DNA from: Gnetum montanum
Taxonomy: Eukaryota; Streptophyta; Gnetopsida; Gnetales; Gnetaceae
Length of the DNA stretch: 64,000 nt
Assembly (NCBI GenBank): GCA_015680685.1
Contig: MNCI01014752.1
Span: forward strand, 287,270 to 351,269
Direction: 5' to 3'
Below are positions 44,122-56,187 of the stretch, piece by piece (position 1 is the first letter of the stretch; each line of letters starts with the position of its first letter). The notes under the pieces are model-generated. The model saw nothing but the letters and a program-made list of their open reading frames with translations, searched no databases and was not told where the DNA came from. Both the position numbers and the translations under genes were made by a program.

Positions 44122-46440
44122 ATGTCTTCTTCTCATAGGAGTGATTCTCTATAAAAGTTTAATGGAGTACATCAACTAGTGCCTCAACAATATCAAGTGA
44201 TATATGCTTATCCTAATGAGTATGTACCCAATTTCACCTTCATCCGACATTAGGATGAATAGCTATGGTGGTGTAACATGGAGGGAAACATCATGTTTCC
44301 ATTGGATTGATCCATTTTTGTAATGTTCCAACAAATCCTTATCCATCTAGGCCTCTAGGAACTTCATGCTAAGTATGTTATGCAAGATACTGATGCTAGG
44401 GATTATCATCCCACTGATACACAACATCTCAAGGATTACTAGCTAGAATAGTGTCATGAATTTGTGAAGGGAAAATGATTCCCCATTCTTGCTGTACCAA
44501 AAAATGGTGGAGAATCCTTCTTTGGAGGTTCTCCATTCAGTGAAATTCCTCTCTTTGACTTTGGTAAAGGAGGTCAAAACCAAAACCCACAGTCCATGAT
44601 TCACAATCTTGGTTTTGGTAAGAATGGATTCAATGAGAAAGAAGGATCCAAAGAGGCAAGTCAGGGCAAGGATGTAGACAAGAAACAAGATCGTGATCAT
44701 GGCTGCAATCATTGAAGAGGTGGTAGTGGGCAAGATGATGATGTTAGTTTTCCTTCCTCTTCACCTTCGTCATCATCAGCTTCTTCTTCAAGCTCTGACT
44801 ACAACTATAGGAGGCGTGACCATGATGGAGGTAATAGATGGGATTGAAATGATCGAAGGGATCATCAAGCAAGGTAGGACCAAGGGCATAGGCATTTAAG
44901 AGAGGCCTACTACCATGAACAAAGGGGCAGCAAAGGGCATTGTAGGCACCAAACTCTAAGCCTTGATGAGCCTTTGTTTGCTACCTGAAGTATGCTAAAG
45001 ATTACAAAGGTAGTGAGAATCCCTACAAGGCACATAAAAGATAGTCGAATCAAAAGATTAGACATGAATAATATCCCTTGGTTTGAAGGGGGATATAACT
45101 CAGATATGCAAAACCATCTCTAAGATTTTCAAGATGCATGTGCCTTATAGAACATAGAAAATGAATGGAAAAAGCTTAAGTGATTCCCATGGACACTCAT
45201 TAAAGAAGCTAAAAATTGGTATTGGTCCTTAGAATTGGAATCTATCAGATGATGGAGTACCATGCTTGAATTGTTCAATGACAAATATCAAATGTACTCT
45301 AGAGTGTCCAACTTGAGAAGGTAGATCCAAGGATGAAAACAAGGAACACACAAACCCTTGAATGCCATCATAGGTCAATACTATTCCTTAATGCATAGAT
45401 TTCTTGGCCATGGTTACTCTTAATTGGACCAAATTCACCACATTGTAGATAGGCTTCAAGCTGAAATGAAGAAAACCCTTGGAATCTATGTTCAAGGGTG
45501 ACTATCAAAATTAAGCACCTGTCAGATCTAAAGATTGATTGAGTAGGTAGCTAAAGAGAAAGGTGAATTAAGAAAAAGAGAAAATGCAAAAGAATATAAC
45601 CACAATTCTTCCATTTGAAAGGGGGAGGTTTAATTCTACGATAGTGAAAAAGAATCATCTTGATGAGGTGGTGAATAGGAAAACCTTTCCACTCCAAAAA
45701 TTTCAATCTGAAATTATGATCAAGGTTAATTAGTTATGAAACTCCATGAATAGTAGATTTCAACCTATCTTAAAAATTACTAAAGAGTCCAAGAAACAAG
45801 GTAGTGATTGTGAATGCACGAGGCACAAGGAAGTTGAACATGCCTATCAAAGAGGTAAGGGCAAGATTGTTGTGATAGAGGAAGTTGCAAGAAGCATATC
45901 AGATGATGATGGTGGATGTGACATTTGCCATTATAAACATCCTAAGGTAGGTTGTCCTATTTTGTCACACTTATAGGAATTTAGGGTGTATGCTTTGAAT
46001 CCACAACTCGCGCAAAGGAAAACATCCAAAAGATTGCCATATCCTCAAGGCAATTCTAGGTAGTTCTATCAACAACAACAATATTATCCAAGTGGAATTC
46101 CATCATAATCATATGAGTAATATCAACAGTGGTAGTAATCATAGTCATGGATGCTAGCACCACCAAGGCAATAGTACCCTTATAGACAACCTAATCCATA
46201 TGGGTACTACGTTTAGCAACCATTGTCTCCATGTGACTCTTCTAGTTATGTTTCCACTTTCCAATCTCACTACCATCCTTCTGATTATTATTGAACTCAT
46301 TCTTCACATGTAAGGAGGGATACCACATTTTATCCTTATCCTCCTCATTATCCTTCTGCCAATGCTCCTACATCCTCAGCTCCATTACCTCGTGCTTCAT
46401 CCATGTAGGATGAAATTCCTACTCAACTATAGTGATGAAC
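44122..46440 (+). pseudogene. gag: gag of element D (broken)
   Basis: Start MSSSHRSDSL at 44122. N-terminal domain with YPNEYVPNFTFI; FGKGGQNQNPQSMIHNLGFG; serine run (SSSPSSSSASSSSS, about 44755-44800); capsid region about 45040-45480 (MNNIPWFEGGYNSD, ENEWKKLK, STMLELFNDKYQMYSRVSN); intact zinc knuckle CDICHYKHPKVGC near 45918-45957 (C-X2-C-X3-H-X4-C); Tyr/Pro-rich tail to 46440. Most of the many stops are TAG/TAA/TGA where relatives have Gln or Trp. Confidence 0.82.
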
Positions 46441-47170
46441 CACTACCAAAGGCTATCAACATAAAGCTAGCTCCCTAGTTGAGTGGCTTGAAAAACCAAT
46501 CTTGGAAGAGGCCATTCTTCTACACCAAAATTCCTAAAAAAGCCCTGATATATTGATGCAGCCAAACACCCTATCTCTCCTTCATCCTCTGCAATAAAAC
46601 TAGTTGGGGTCCTATCAAACCAAAACATCTCCTTAGGCCTGCACAGTTACCATAAATCACACCATATTTGATTGGATCAAGGCTGACAATCTTTCTAGGA
46701 AACTATTTGATGTTGGAAGTCCTTCCATTTACCTATAGATTGCTAGAAACAACCCATGAAAAGCTCTTCTTGATTTAGGTTTAGGATGAATCTAATTTCC
46801 TATGAAATGTACAAAGCTTGGAACCTACCATCTCTCAAGAAAAGAACATTCATCTAAAGTTAGTTGACCAGTTTGTCATTGTTCCTTTGGGGTTGGTGGA
46901 GAATATTTTGATCACTGTCTGTGGGTGGTCTTATCCTACTGACTTCCTACTAATTGAGTTTGACAATTGCAACAAGAACTTTCCTATCATTAGCACCATT
47001 AATGTGAGAATAGGCATTTGTGACATCTCCTTGGAGATTTCCAAGGAGAATGAATTTGGTCTGATAAAGAGAAAGAAAGTTCCATGCATCACTTATAGTG
47101 ATATTGGATGCAACTATATGAAAAAGATATGGTCCATTAAAAGCATATCCATTGCTGCATACAGTTAGTG
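46441..47170 (+). pseudogene. pr: Protease of element D (broken)
   Basis: Active-site strand KALLDLGLG near 46768-46795 keeps the Asp. The open frame 46818-47168 has VIVPLGLVENILITVCGWSY, FPIISTINVRIGICDISLEI (the Gly-Arg motif is lost) and VPCITYSDIGCN. After this the sequence goes directly, within about 250 bp, to the post-integrase region: no RT, RNase H or INT. Confidence 0.8.
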
Positions 47171-47399
47171 TGCAATTGAACCTAAAATTCACAAGTGCCT
47201 GTACACAACAACCACTAAACTAGAGAGCACCCAATGGATAATAGTTGATTCTACAAGTAGCACAAAATGCATGGAACTTGTTGAGGGCCCAAACAATAGG
47301 CCATTGGTTAACATGAAATAGAAAAAACCTTTCCATGAGCCAACACAGGCTAGAACAACAAACGTCTTCACATATGTACAATCACATTCCCCTTGTTGC

Positions 47400-49359
47400 A
47401 TCTCTCCCTTCAAACTTAGTCATGGGGGAGATGATCATCTATGCTAACTATATAAGCAGCTCAGTTTTTTATCTTTTTGTTTTACACTTTGTTACTTTTA
47501 CAACTTTTTGTTTTACACAATCTTTATCTTACACCTTTTTGTTTTATGTTATTAATTTTTCAAAAGTTTTTGTTTTAGAACATCGTTAGTATGTTTTTTT
47601 TTTCTTAAATATTTTACACTTTCTTATATTTTTTTCTTTATTTTGGGTGTGGTTTTCTTATTATGTTTTAATAATAACATGTTGTGTTGCCAATTAAGTA
47701 CTGTGTGTTTGATTTATGTAGGCATGTGCTATCTAGTTATTTGATTATTGGTGTTTGGATTCTAGCCTTGAATTTTGTTAATAATGATTAAGACATGGTT
47801 TCTTTTTCATGCAACAGGTAGTGAGTCCACAACATACACCCATCTATGAACTCTATGGTTTTCCTTGTTCTAAAAATGTGGTCTTTTTTGAATTAATAAA
47901 ACTTTAATGAATTTGTGACTTTGGTAGTTTCCATATTTGAAAAGGATTCAAAGGTTTGAACAAGGTGTGACTTTAAGGGAATTTAGTATTCCTTGTGCCT
48001 TTATACTTACCTAGGATGCATTTGTGTTTTCATGGATTTCTTACCATTCTATGTTGACCAATAAAAAGAAGTTGAATAAATCTTTACATGGTGTGGTTCT
48101 CATAAAAAGAAACTGATGGAAATTTAAGGCACATACCTTAGAAAAAATAAATGGACTACAAGAACTGGTTATGGGACTACAAAGACATGTTACCCATGCT
48201 GGAAGATCTCCTTTAACTAAGGACCTTCCTCACTTACTACTTCTCTTTTCTTCTCTAATAAGGAATGGTGGTTGTTCTGTGGAAGAACTCTTGTGTCTTA
48301 GGGGGTAGACCAGTCTTAGAATTACAATGCAGAACCACTAAATGTGGTTGGTTTTGGTTTAGACTAAGGATGGATTGTATTACATCATTAACCCCAAAAT
48401 CCACAAGGGACTTCATGTGACCTTAATCAGGAACTTCGTTCCACTCTCTTTCATCCATATATGCTTTCCATGTCTCACCTTACTATCAGTTTCATGTTCT
48501 TGTTTGATGTGTCAAAATTCTTAGGCAATTTCTTTTGAGTTTTTATATTTAACTTTCCAATTCCATTAATCCTCCTTGGATCCATTGACTCCTTGGTTTG
48601 AAGCTATGCAAGGGTAATGAAAGGCCTATGCCTATTTTGGGGAGGACCCACTTGCATGTCTTTTGGTTGGGTTAGTTATGCTCTTTGCCCTTAAACATTT
48701 TCTCAATCAAATCCTTTTAAGTGCCTCATCAATGACATTTGATTATGCACATCTTCACAATGTTTTTTAGTGGAATCTCTTTTTTATTGTTGTGAATTCT
48801 TACACCCTCTTCAAGCATTTTATTGCATTTGAAGTTTTCCAAATTATTAATGTTCTAATTATCCATTTTATCCTATTTATCAACTTTCCCATTAACACTA
48901 TTAATTGAATATATCCACCATAATCACAACCTAGACAAGTGTAACCACCAATGAGACAAGGTACTTCAAAGCTATATGTTATGAATTACATACTAATTCA
49001 TGATTCTATTATGATTATAGTGGGAAGCATAGATTGGAAATGGGATTATCTTCACCAAAGGATATGCAACACCACCCTATGATGACGAGTGTTCATGATC
49101 ATTGGATCTTCTTTCTCACTCTTTGGCTACTAAAAGGAGTTGGATGTTAGTTTTGTCCAGGGTATTCAATTCTATTGTCATGAATACCCACTTTTGGAAG
49201 AGATTGTAACTTCATACACTTAGGCACTTAGAGTTTATTTGTTCCATCTAAGTCAGTTTGTATGTTTATCAATAATTGCATACCTACCTAATATTCTGTA
49301 AGGAACTTGTTCCTCCTCTTCTTCACTTGAGAATGAGTTTTCATTTAATCATGGAGGTA
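47400..49359 (+). other. 3' non-coding region and polypurine tract of element D
   Basis: Begins at the second polypurine motif TTAGTCATGGGGGAGATG (47416-47433), then a T-rich array (TTTTTGTTTTACACTTTG and relatives, 47465-47600). Further blocks shared with B, C and E: GGTGTGGTTCTCAT near 48097, the splice-acceptor-like ATTATGATTATAG|TGGGAAGC (49020/49021), and the terminal polypurine tract ATCATGGAGGTA before the LTR. Confidence 0.75.
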
Positions 49360-50191
49360 TGATGAATCATATTTTGACACACTTTGATATCGGATACTCG
49401 ATATTAGAGCTCAAGACATAATGTCAAATATCCAATATCACGAGGTATATGTCAGCCTATAAATATAGCGCTTGGGCTCACAATTTGGAGATATTTTTTC
49501 ATCAATTTTTGCATAGAGTAATGAAGTACTTGCAGTTTAGTCATTCTAGAGTTGGAATATTTCTAAGTGCCTGCAGTAGGAGTCTGAGTGTGTATGGACC
49601 TTTACTTGAGTACTGATGTACCTAATCATAATAGTGTGATGGGAATAAAGATGAACCCTTTTGATAATCCTTGTAGCACTGAGAATAGATTAATGTTTCT
49701 TTTAATGCATTTATTATTCATGAACTTTACCTTAATGTATTTTAATTAAGCAATTAATTTTTAGTTGTTAATGAACATAAGCACAACCACTCTAAGCATA
49801 TGTGTAGCACTTGGTAACCCAAAAATGCTTAATGTTTGGTAAGCTAGCAGCATTACATGCATTTAGGATGTGTCCGAGAAGTGGGAATAGGTACTTGTGT
49901 TAGGCTAGCTAGGAAGTAGATAAATTAAATATCAAATTACTTTACCCTCTATTCTTACTCTAGGAAATTAAATTTATAAAACTTAAAATGATAAAAATCA
50001 TATACCCTAGGTGCATTTAACCATATACTTATACCTCATGAGTGAAAATGATAAAAAATGATCGTTCTGATTAGATTTCACATGTTAGAACCAATGTACT
50101 TAAGGACTTAAGGTCTATAGAGTTTAACTAGATCGTGCATGAATGCTTGTGATTCGTATTGTTAGGTGTAGGGGTACCTCTTCTCTCATTA
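49360..50191 (+). repeat. 3' LTR of element D
   Basis: About 832 bp, TGATGAATCATATTTTGACA... to CTCTCATTA (TCATCA decayed). TATA box CTATAAATATAGCG near 49457-49470. Followed by the target duplication AAGAC (50192-50196). Confidence 0.9.
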
Positions 50192-51377
50192 AAGACCATC
50201 CACTTCTAGTGACTTCACATTGGTACATTAGACCATTCCATCCTCCAAGGTAAAGGAACACCCCCATAAACCACTCATCATTCCAAAGAAAGAAGAAAAG
50301 ACAAGCAAGAAGTGAAAAGAGCCTTAGTTAGAGGAGCCCAATGATCAGTTCCTATAGCCTATTATTAAGTATAAGGAGTGTTCTTTGAATTTCCATTGTG
50401 TTTTTTTTCCCAATGGAAACCACACCATGCAAAGACATTGCTTTCTATTTATTGGTTGATGTAGGAATGATGAGGAATCCATGGAAATACTTATGCAACC
50501 CAAGATTGTAGGAAGGTACAAAAGGTGACAAATCCCCTTGAATCCATACCCTTGTTCATCCACTTAATTAGTCCCAAGTTTGGAAAGTACAATGGTCACA
50601 AATTCATTCAAAGTCATTATTAAGAAAGGACCTCATATTTTTGAAATTAAGAAATACCATAGAGTTGTGTGGAATGGTGGATGACATGAACTCACTACCT
50701 AATATCATGAAAGAAAATCAATGTTCCATCAATTAACATCAAAATTCTAAGATGAAATCTAGTCATTTGCAATTAAGTAAATAATGCAAATTACAAACCA
50801 CCATTAATTAATAGCTGTATTTGGCATCAAAGACTTGATGACAATAAATAAATAGGTAGGAACATAAGAAAAGTCAAAATAAGATAAAATATTCAGTAAA
50901 ATAAATAATATATGAAAAATGATGCAAAACAAAAAAATTAAAAAATTGAGGAGCCACTCATATAGTATTAGCATGGATGGACATCTCCCCCATCACTAAG
51001 TTGGAAGGAGGATATCTAGAAAATTGAACGTGCATGTCCATTAGCTGAGGCTTTTATTTGATTGGTTGTTTTTGGCTCAAGGAAAGGCTTGAGTTGCTAT
51101 ATGTTAACCAAAATTCTATTACTTGGGCTATCAAAATGATATATCATCATGGCCTTGGATGAAAAGGTTTGTATATAATGTAAGGGCCCTCCCATAACAT
51201 TTGAAATTTTGTCCATTTAGGCACATGCATGAGGTTAAAATAGAGCAACTTATCCCATGGTTGAAACTTTTCCTTTCAAACCTTAAGGTCATTAAATTTT
51301 TTATTATGTGCCTTGTGCACTTCATTTGATGATAGGGCCATTAATCTATTCCCATATAGCATGTTTAGGTTCATTAG
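50192..51377 (-). mobile_element. Element H, right segment (3' non-coding and integrase C-terminus)
   Basis: Continuation of H after the D insertion: conserved 3' blocks (ACCACACCATGCAAAGAC near 50418), a second polypurine motif (CTTAGTGATGGGGGAGATG on the minus strand, near 50980-51000), then a decayed integrase C-terminus (minus: LNMLYGNRLMALSSNEVHKAHN, about 51290-51370) matching LDENRLAALSSNEVHK of element B. It is cut at 51377 by the F1 LTR. Confidence 0.82.
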
Positions 51378-52426
51378 TGATGAGACGTGAGTCGCATAAG
51401 CCGCAATATTGCATCCCATGTGATATCGTGTACATGATATCACATCTTCCCCTGCGATATCGCAGTCCGCCACCAAGTCTATAAATAAGAGGTGGCTCTT
51501 CCTTGTTTCCTCATCCTGGGCTAGAAGTAGGAAAACTCTGGTAGTTTGATCACTCCAGAGATAGAATATTTTCCATGTGCCTGTAGTAGAAGTCCTAAAG
51601 TAAACGGATCTTTATTCGAGCAACATTGTACCTGAACACAAGTTGTGTACGGCAATAAAGACGAACATCCTGGATAAACCTTGCAGTGCATGGAATAGGA
51701 TTTTATTTTAATGTTATTTATTGCTTTCTCTCTCTCACCCTTAAACTCCTAGAATGCAGAATGAGTACGACTTGATTATGAGCATCTAAGGATGTGTACG
51801 GATAGTCAAGGAATCGGCTGCTCATCGCAACGTAGTATGAGTACGACTTGATTACGAGCATCTAAGTGTGACTACTTGGTAACCCAGAAGCATATCCAAG
51901 ATCTATGCTTGGTAATCCCAGTAGTAGTCATGCACTAAGATGTGTATGGTTAGTCAATGAATCAGCTGCTCATCGCACTTAGGCTAGATTAGATTCTCTC
52001 AACCCTTTCCTCCTAGTTAAGTGCCTCAGTACGACCACTTCGAGCATGTGCATTATGCATGGTGATATCAGCAATAATTAGCATTTGGTAGCTGTGGTTG
52101 CATTGATTTAGGGTGTGTACAGTAAGTGGGAACGGATGCTGATGCTAGGTAATTTAGACTTAGTCATTAGTTAGAGTAGTAATTAGTTTCTCAACCCTTC
52201 ACCTCAATAGCATAGGAGAAAAACATAAAAATCATAAAAATCATATACCTCAGTCTTACTTAACCATACACCATGACAACTACAAGTAAGTCTAGTAAGA
52301 CAACAAATAATTAACCCCAAGTGTTCCATGGGGCATGTAGGCACTTAGTCTGCGGAGTTCAACCAGATCGTGTGTGCTACGCTCCTTTTGTAAGGTTGAG
52401 TGTAGGGGTACCTCACCACTAATCAT
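51378..52426 (+). repeat. 5' LTR of element F1
   Basis: 1049 bp, TGATGAGACG...CACTAATCA. The U3 carries GCAATATTGC (51403-51412), TGATATCGTGTACATGATATCA and the perfect palindrome GCGATATCGC (51454-51463), then TATAAATA (51480-51487). AATAAA at 51654-51659 gives a short R region. Downstream, two or more diverged copies of GAGTACGACTTGATTA..GAGCATCTAAG form internal tandem repeats (about 51760-51900). Confidence 0.92.
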
Positions 52427-52446
52427 TGGCACCGTTGCCAGTGACT
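52427..52446 (+). other. Primer-binding site of element F1
   Basis: TTGGCACCGTTGCCAGTGAC, a near-exact complement of the tRNA-Asp 3' end. Confidence 0.8.
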
Positions 52447-52565
52447 AAGTGTTTGTGTGTTGAATAGAACATAAAGGATATCACTCACATTGTTGGGAGC
52501 GTAAACGAACCTTCAGGTTAATCAAGGAAAAATTTATATAATGGTGAAATAGCACATTGATAAAA

Positions 52566-55095
52566 ATGTCTTCTTTTAACAAGAGCAACTCACCACCTAG
52601 GGATAATACAAAGGACAACCAGTAGTCAAAAACACATAGCTGAAATTAGCCAAGTCCTAAACAATACAAGATAGTTTATACTCATCCTGATGAATATATT
52701 CCAAATTTCCCCTTTATCCTCCATCAAGATGAACAGCTGCAATGGAGAGATTTGCAAGGTAACATCGTGTTACCTCCAGATCGATCAGTATATAACATGA
52801 TTTTCCATGCTTTGGCATAGATTAGCATGATAGAATTATATGTTGAATACGTTGCAAAAGACTTTGACATGAGGGATTATTATTCCACAGCTTTACAACT
52901 TATGAGGGACTCAAGGCAGGAGAGCCAACATACATTGATGAAGGGCAAAGGTCCACACGTCCTTAGCGAAATAGGAGATGGTGAACCACTCATAATGGGT
53001 TCTCTATCAAGAGATGTTCCCCCTCCTAACGATGGTGAGGATGTTGGGTATCAGAACCTATGCTCAACGATACACAACCTTGGTTCTGACACCCGTGAAC
53101 ACCAACTGTTCACAGAGGGAAAAACAACTCATGATAAGGATGGGCACTTAAATCGTCACCATGATCGAGGCTGTAGCAGCCGAAGAGAAGGTAGGAAGCA
53201 TCGTCATGGTGATGGTTCCCCTTCCTCTTCTTATTCATCTCATCACTCATCCTCTCCTTCCACATTTGGGCACAACCAGCATGAGCATAATGGAGAGGAT
53301 AAAGGTAAGAAAAATGAGAGACCTCAATGAGAGAGGACAAGGGCATGAAGGAAGGGAAAGTAGGGAACAACATAGACATCATAGGCATCATGAAAGAGAT
53401 GATCATGACGAACCCCTACTTGCAACCAGAAGTATGCTTGACATAACGAAGGCTGTTAGAATTCCCACAAGGCATTTAAAAGATAGTCAGATCAAACGCT
53501 TAGACATGAATAACATCCCACGCTTTGAGGGGGGATACAACACTGATCCAAAACATCATTTACAGGAATTCCACAATGCCTATGCCTTGCAAAATATAGA
53601 AAATGAGTGGCAGAAACTTAAGTTGTTTCCCAGGACACTCACCAAGGAAGTAGAGAGTTGGTACCATTCATTGGAACCAAAAACCATCAGGAGGTAGAGT
53701 ACGATGCTAGAACTCTTCAACGATAAGTATCAGATGTACTCCAGAGTGTCTAATTTGTGTAAGAAGATCCAAGGATGGAAGCAAGGTACCCATGAACCCT
53801 TGGATGCTACCATGATCCACTACTACACATTGTTACATTGTTGCCCAGGCCATGGATATGCTCAGTGGGATCAACTTCGCCACATCGTGGATGGGCTAAG
53901 GAATGAAACTAGAAGAACCCTTGGGACTTATGGCCAAGGGAGACTCTCACAACTTAGAGCCTATGAAGTACATAGATTGTTGGAACAAGTAGAAAAAGAA
54001 GAAGGTGAGCTACGCAAAAGGGAAAGTGCGGAAGAATACAACTGTGATCCCTCCCTTCGGAAGAAGGGAGTGAAATTTTGCGATGAAGAGGATGAGTCAC
54101 CAATCGAAGATTTGGTGAACAGGAAAACCTTGCCGATTCAAAAGTTAACAACAGAAATAGTGGCTAAGGTAGATGACATATGGAGTTCCTTAGACTCTAA
54201 AATTGAAACTGTCTTAAAAATTGTAGAAGAGTCTAAGGTAGAACAAAGTAGTGACAAAGGTAAGACAAAGTGGAGAGATTTAGGTCTTGCACATAATAAG
54301 GGTAAGGGGAAAATCACTAACTCCGATGTGGTTGTGGATTCAGACAGAGACGATGATGGTGGATGTGAGATCTACCACTATGACCATCCTAAGGGATGTT
54401 GTCCAATCATCTCACATCTACAAGAGTCTAGGGTGTATGCACTTAATCAATGGCAAACACCCCGTAGATTACCTTATCCCCAAGGTAACCCAAGGCACTT
54501 CCACCAACCATTAACGTATTATCCAGATGGAACTCCACCATAACCCATCAGACAACATCAGCAGTGGAAATACCCATAGTCATGGGGGATGCCATCGCCG
54601 AAACATCAGTACCCTTATCGACAGCCTGATCCTTATGGATATTATGTGCAATAACCGATTTCTCCAAGTGACTCTATGAGTCACACAACTCCCCCCAATC
54701 ACTACCAAGTTTGGGAGTACTTCAAAAGGACTCCTTCTCCTCCAAGAGACACTCCAGACCCATGCCATCCTTCAAATCCCTCCGCACCTCTTCCACAAGT
54801 AGTTCTCATAACACCTCCTGCTCCAACAATGCAAGGGGAACTCCCTACTCAACCACAACAACGTCACACTGCGAGAGCTATAAATATTTAACCTGCTGCT
54901 GGTTCTGACAACTGTAAAAAGAGAAGACCCTTCTTCAGAACCAAAAGCTTAGACAAACTCTTGCAACAACAAGCGGTTGAGCTCATGTACACTCCTCCAC
55001 CATATAACGCTTCAAAGTACCCTTCAGTCCAACAGAGCTTAATGCATATAGTTATGTTAACGCATACTGTAATCGACTAGATCAAGGTAGGCCAC
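52566..55095 (+). pseudogene. gag: gag of element F1 (interrupted)
   Basis: Start MSSFNKSNSPPRDN at 52566. N-terminal domain with THPDEYIPNFPFILHQDEQLQW. His/Arg-rich then serine-rich run (SPSSSYSSHHSSSPS, about 53215-53260). Capsid region at 53490-53960 (MNNIPRFEGGYNTDPKHHLQEF, NDKYQMYSRVSNLCKKIQGW, HIVDGLRNETRRTLGTYGQG), mostly open as the 178- and 279-residue frames 53161-53697 and 53704-54543. The knuckle reads CEIYHYDHPKGCC, with the second Cys changed to Tyr. The tail ends at the ITVMLTHTVID-like segment, where E is inserted. A few stops and frameshifts; among the better-preserved gags here. Confidence 0.87.
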
Positions 55096-56045
55096 TGATG
55101 AGACACGATATGCACAAGTTGTGATATCGCATCCCATGCGCTATCGTGTACGCGATATCATGTCCTCCCCTGCGATATCGTAGTTTGCTACTAAATCTAG
55201 AAATAAGAGGTGGCACTCCGCTCATTTGAATATAGAGGTTAGAAGTAGTGAAGCTCTGGCGAATTGATCACCCCAGAGATAGAATATTTTCCATGTGCCC
55301 ATAGTAGGAGTCCCCCAAGTGACTCTTTATTCGAGCAGCTTTGTACCTGAACGCAAGTTGTGTCTGACAATAAAGATGAACTTTGTGGATAAACCTTGCA
55401 GTACATGGATAGGTTTAATTAATGTTATTTATTAATTTCCTAGTAGCACAGCATGAGTACGACTTGGTTACGAGCATTGACGAATGTGTACGGCTAACCA
55501 AGGAATCGATTACTCATCACGATTAGATTCTCTCAACCTTATCTCCTAGAACGTGGGGTAAGTATGACTTGGATACGAGCACCTACGGGTGTGTACGGCT
55601 AGTCAAGGAATTGGCTACTTATCACACTTAGGCTAGTTAGATGCCTCAGTATGACTGCTTCGAGCACATGCGTTACATGTGGTAATCCGAGTAACGATTA
55701 GCGTTTGGTAGCCACAGTTGCATAGTTCAAGGTGTGTACGGTAAGTGGGAATGGATGCTAATGCTAGTTAATTTAGACCTAGGTACTTAGTTAAAGTTAG
55801 TTAGTTTCTTCAACCCTTCACCCTTTAGCATAGGAGATAAACCTGAAAAGACCAAAAAAATCATATACCTCGAACTTACTTAACCATACACCATGACAAC
55901 AACAAGTAAATCTGGGAAGACAACTAACAATTAACCCCAAGTGTTCCATGGGGTGTTTAGGCATTTAGTGTGCGGATTTCGACCGGATCGTGCGTGCTAC
56001 GCTTGTTTCGTATGGTTGAGTGTAGGGGTACCTCGCCACTCATCA
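55096..56045 (+). repeat. 5' LTR of element E
   Basis: 950 bp, TGATGAGACACG...CACTCATCA. At least four GATATC-type sites in the first 90 bp (e.g. GTGATATCGC at 55121, CGCGATATCA at 55151, TGCGATATCG at 55171). The TATA box is damaged (TAGAAATA near 55199). Two tandem units related to GAGTACGACTTGGTTACGAG lie at about 55455 and 55560. Confidence 0.92.
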
Positions 56046-56065
56046 TAGGCACCGTTGCCGGGGAC
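56046..56065 (+). other. Primer-binding site of element E
   Basis: TAGGCACCGTTGCCGGGGAC: the best match in the window to the complement of the tRNA-Asp 3' end. Confidence 0.85.
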
Positions 56066-56187
56066 TAAGTGTTTGTATGCCTAATAGAACATAAGGGATA
56101 TCACTCACATCGTTGTGAGCCTTAATGAACCTTTGGGTTAATTAGTTAAATAAGAACATATATAACAGTGAACACCACACCCATAAA

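Larger units (their letters stand above)
33303..50191 (+). mobile_element. Ty3-type LTR retrotransposon D (plus strand, gag-PR only, split by C)
   Basis: The 5' LTR tip (33303-33340) and remainder (43186-43962) are separated by element C. The internal part runs 43963-49359 and the 3' LTR 49360-50191. It is flanked by the perfect target duplication AAGAC. It encodes gag and protease remnants, but the sequence then jumps to the post-integrase region: RT, RNase H and integrase are missing. A non-autonomous derivative, old, with numerous stops. Confidence 0.88.
51378..55095 (+). mobile_element. Ty3-type LTR retrotransposon F1 (5' part)
   Basis: Plus-strand element inserted in H: 5' LTR, primer-binding site and gag, then cut at the gag/protease border by the LTR of element E. 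Highly similar to F2 (62705-64000). The left flank 51373-51377 (ATTAG) would be its target duplication; the other end is outside the window. Confidence 0.88.

Noticed and set aside
44122-46440. Stop-codon reassignment or readthrough to explain many TAG codons in gag
   Set aside because: TAG, TAA and TGA all occur, together with frameshifts, at Gln and Trp sites; C-to-T decay explains this without recoding.
53110-53406. 98-residue minus-strand frame conserved between F1 and F2 (63460-63756)
   Set aside because: F1 and F2 are nearly identical DNA, so conservation of an antisense frame over gag carries no information.
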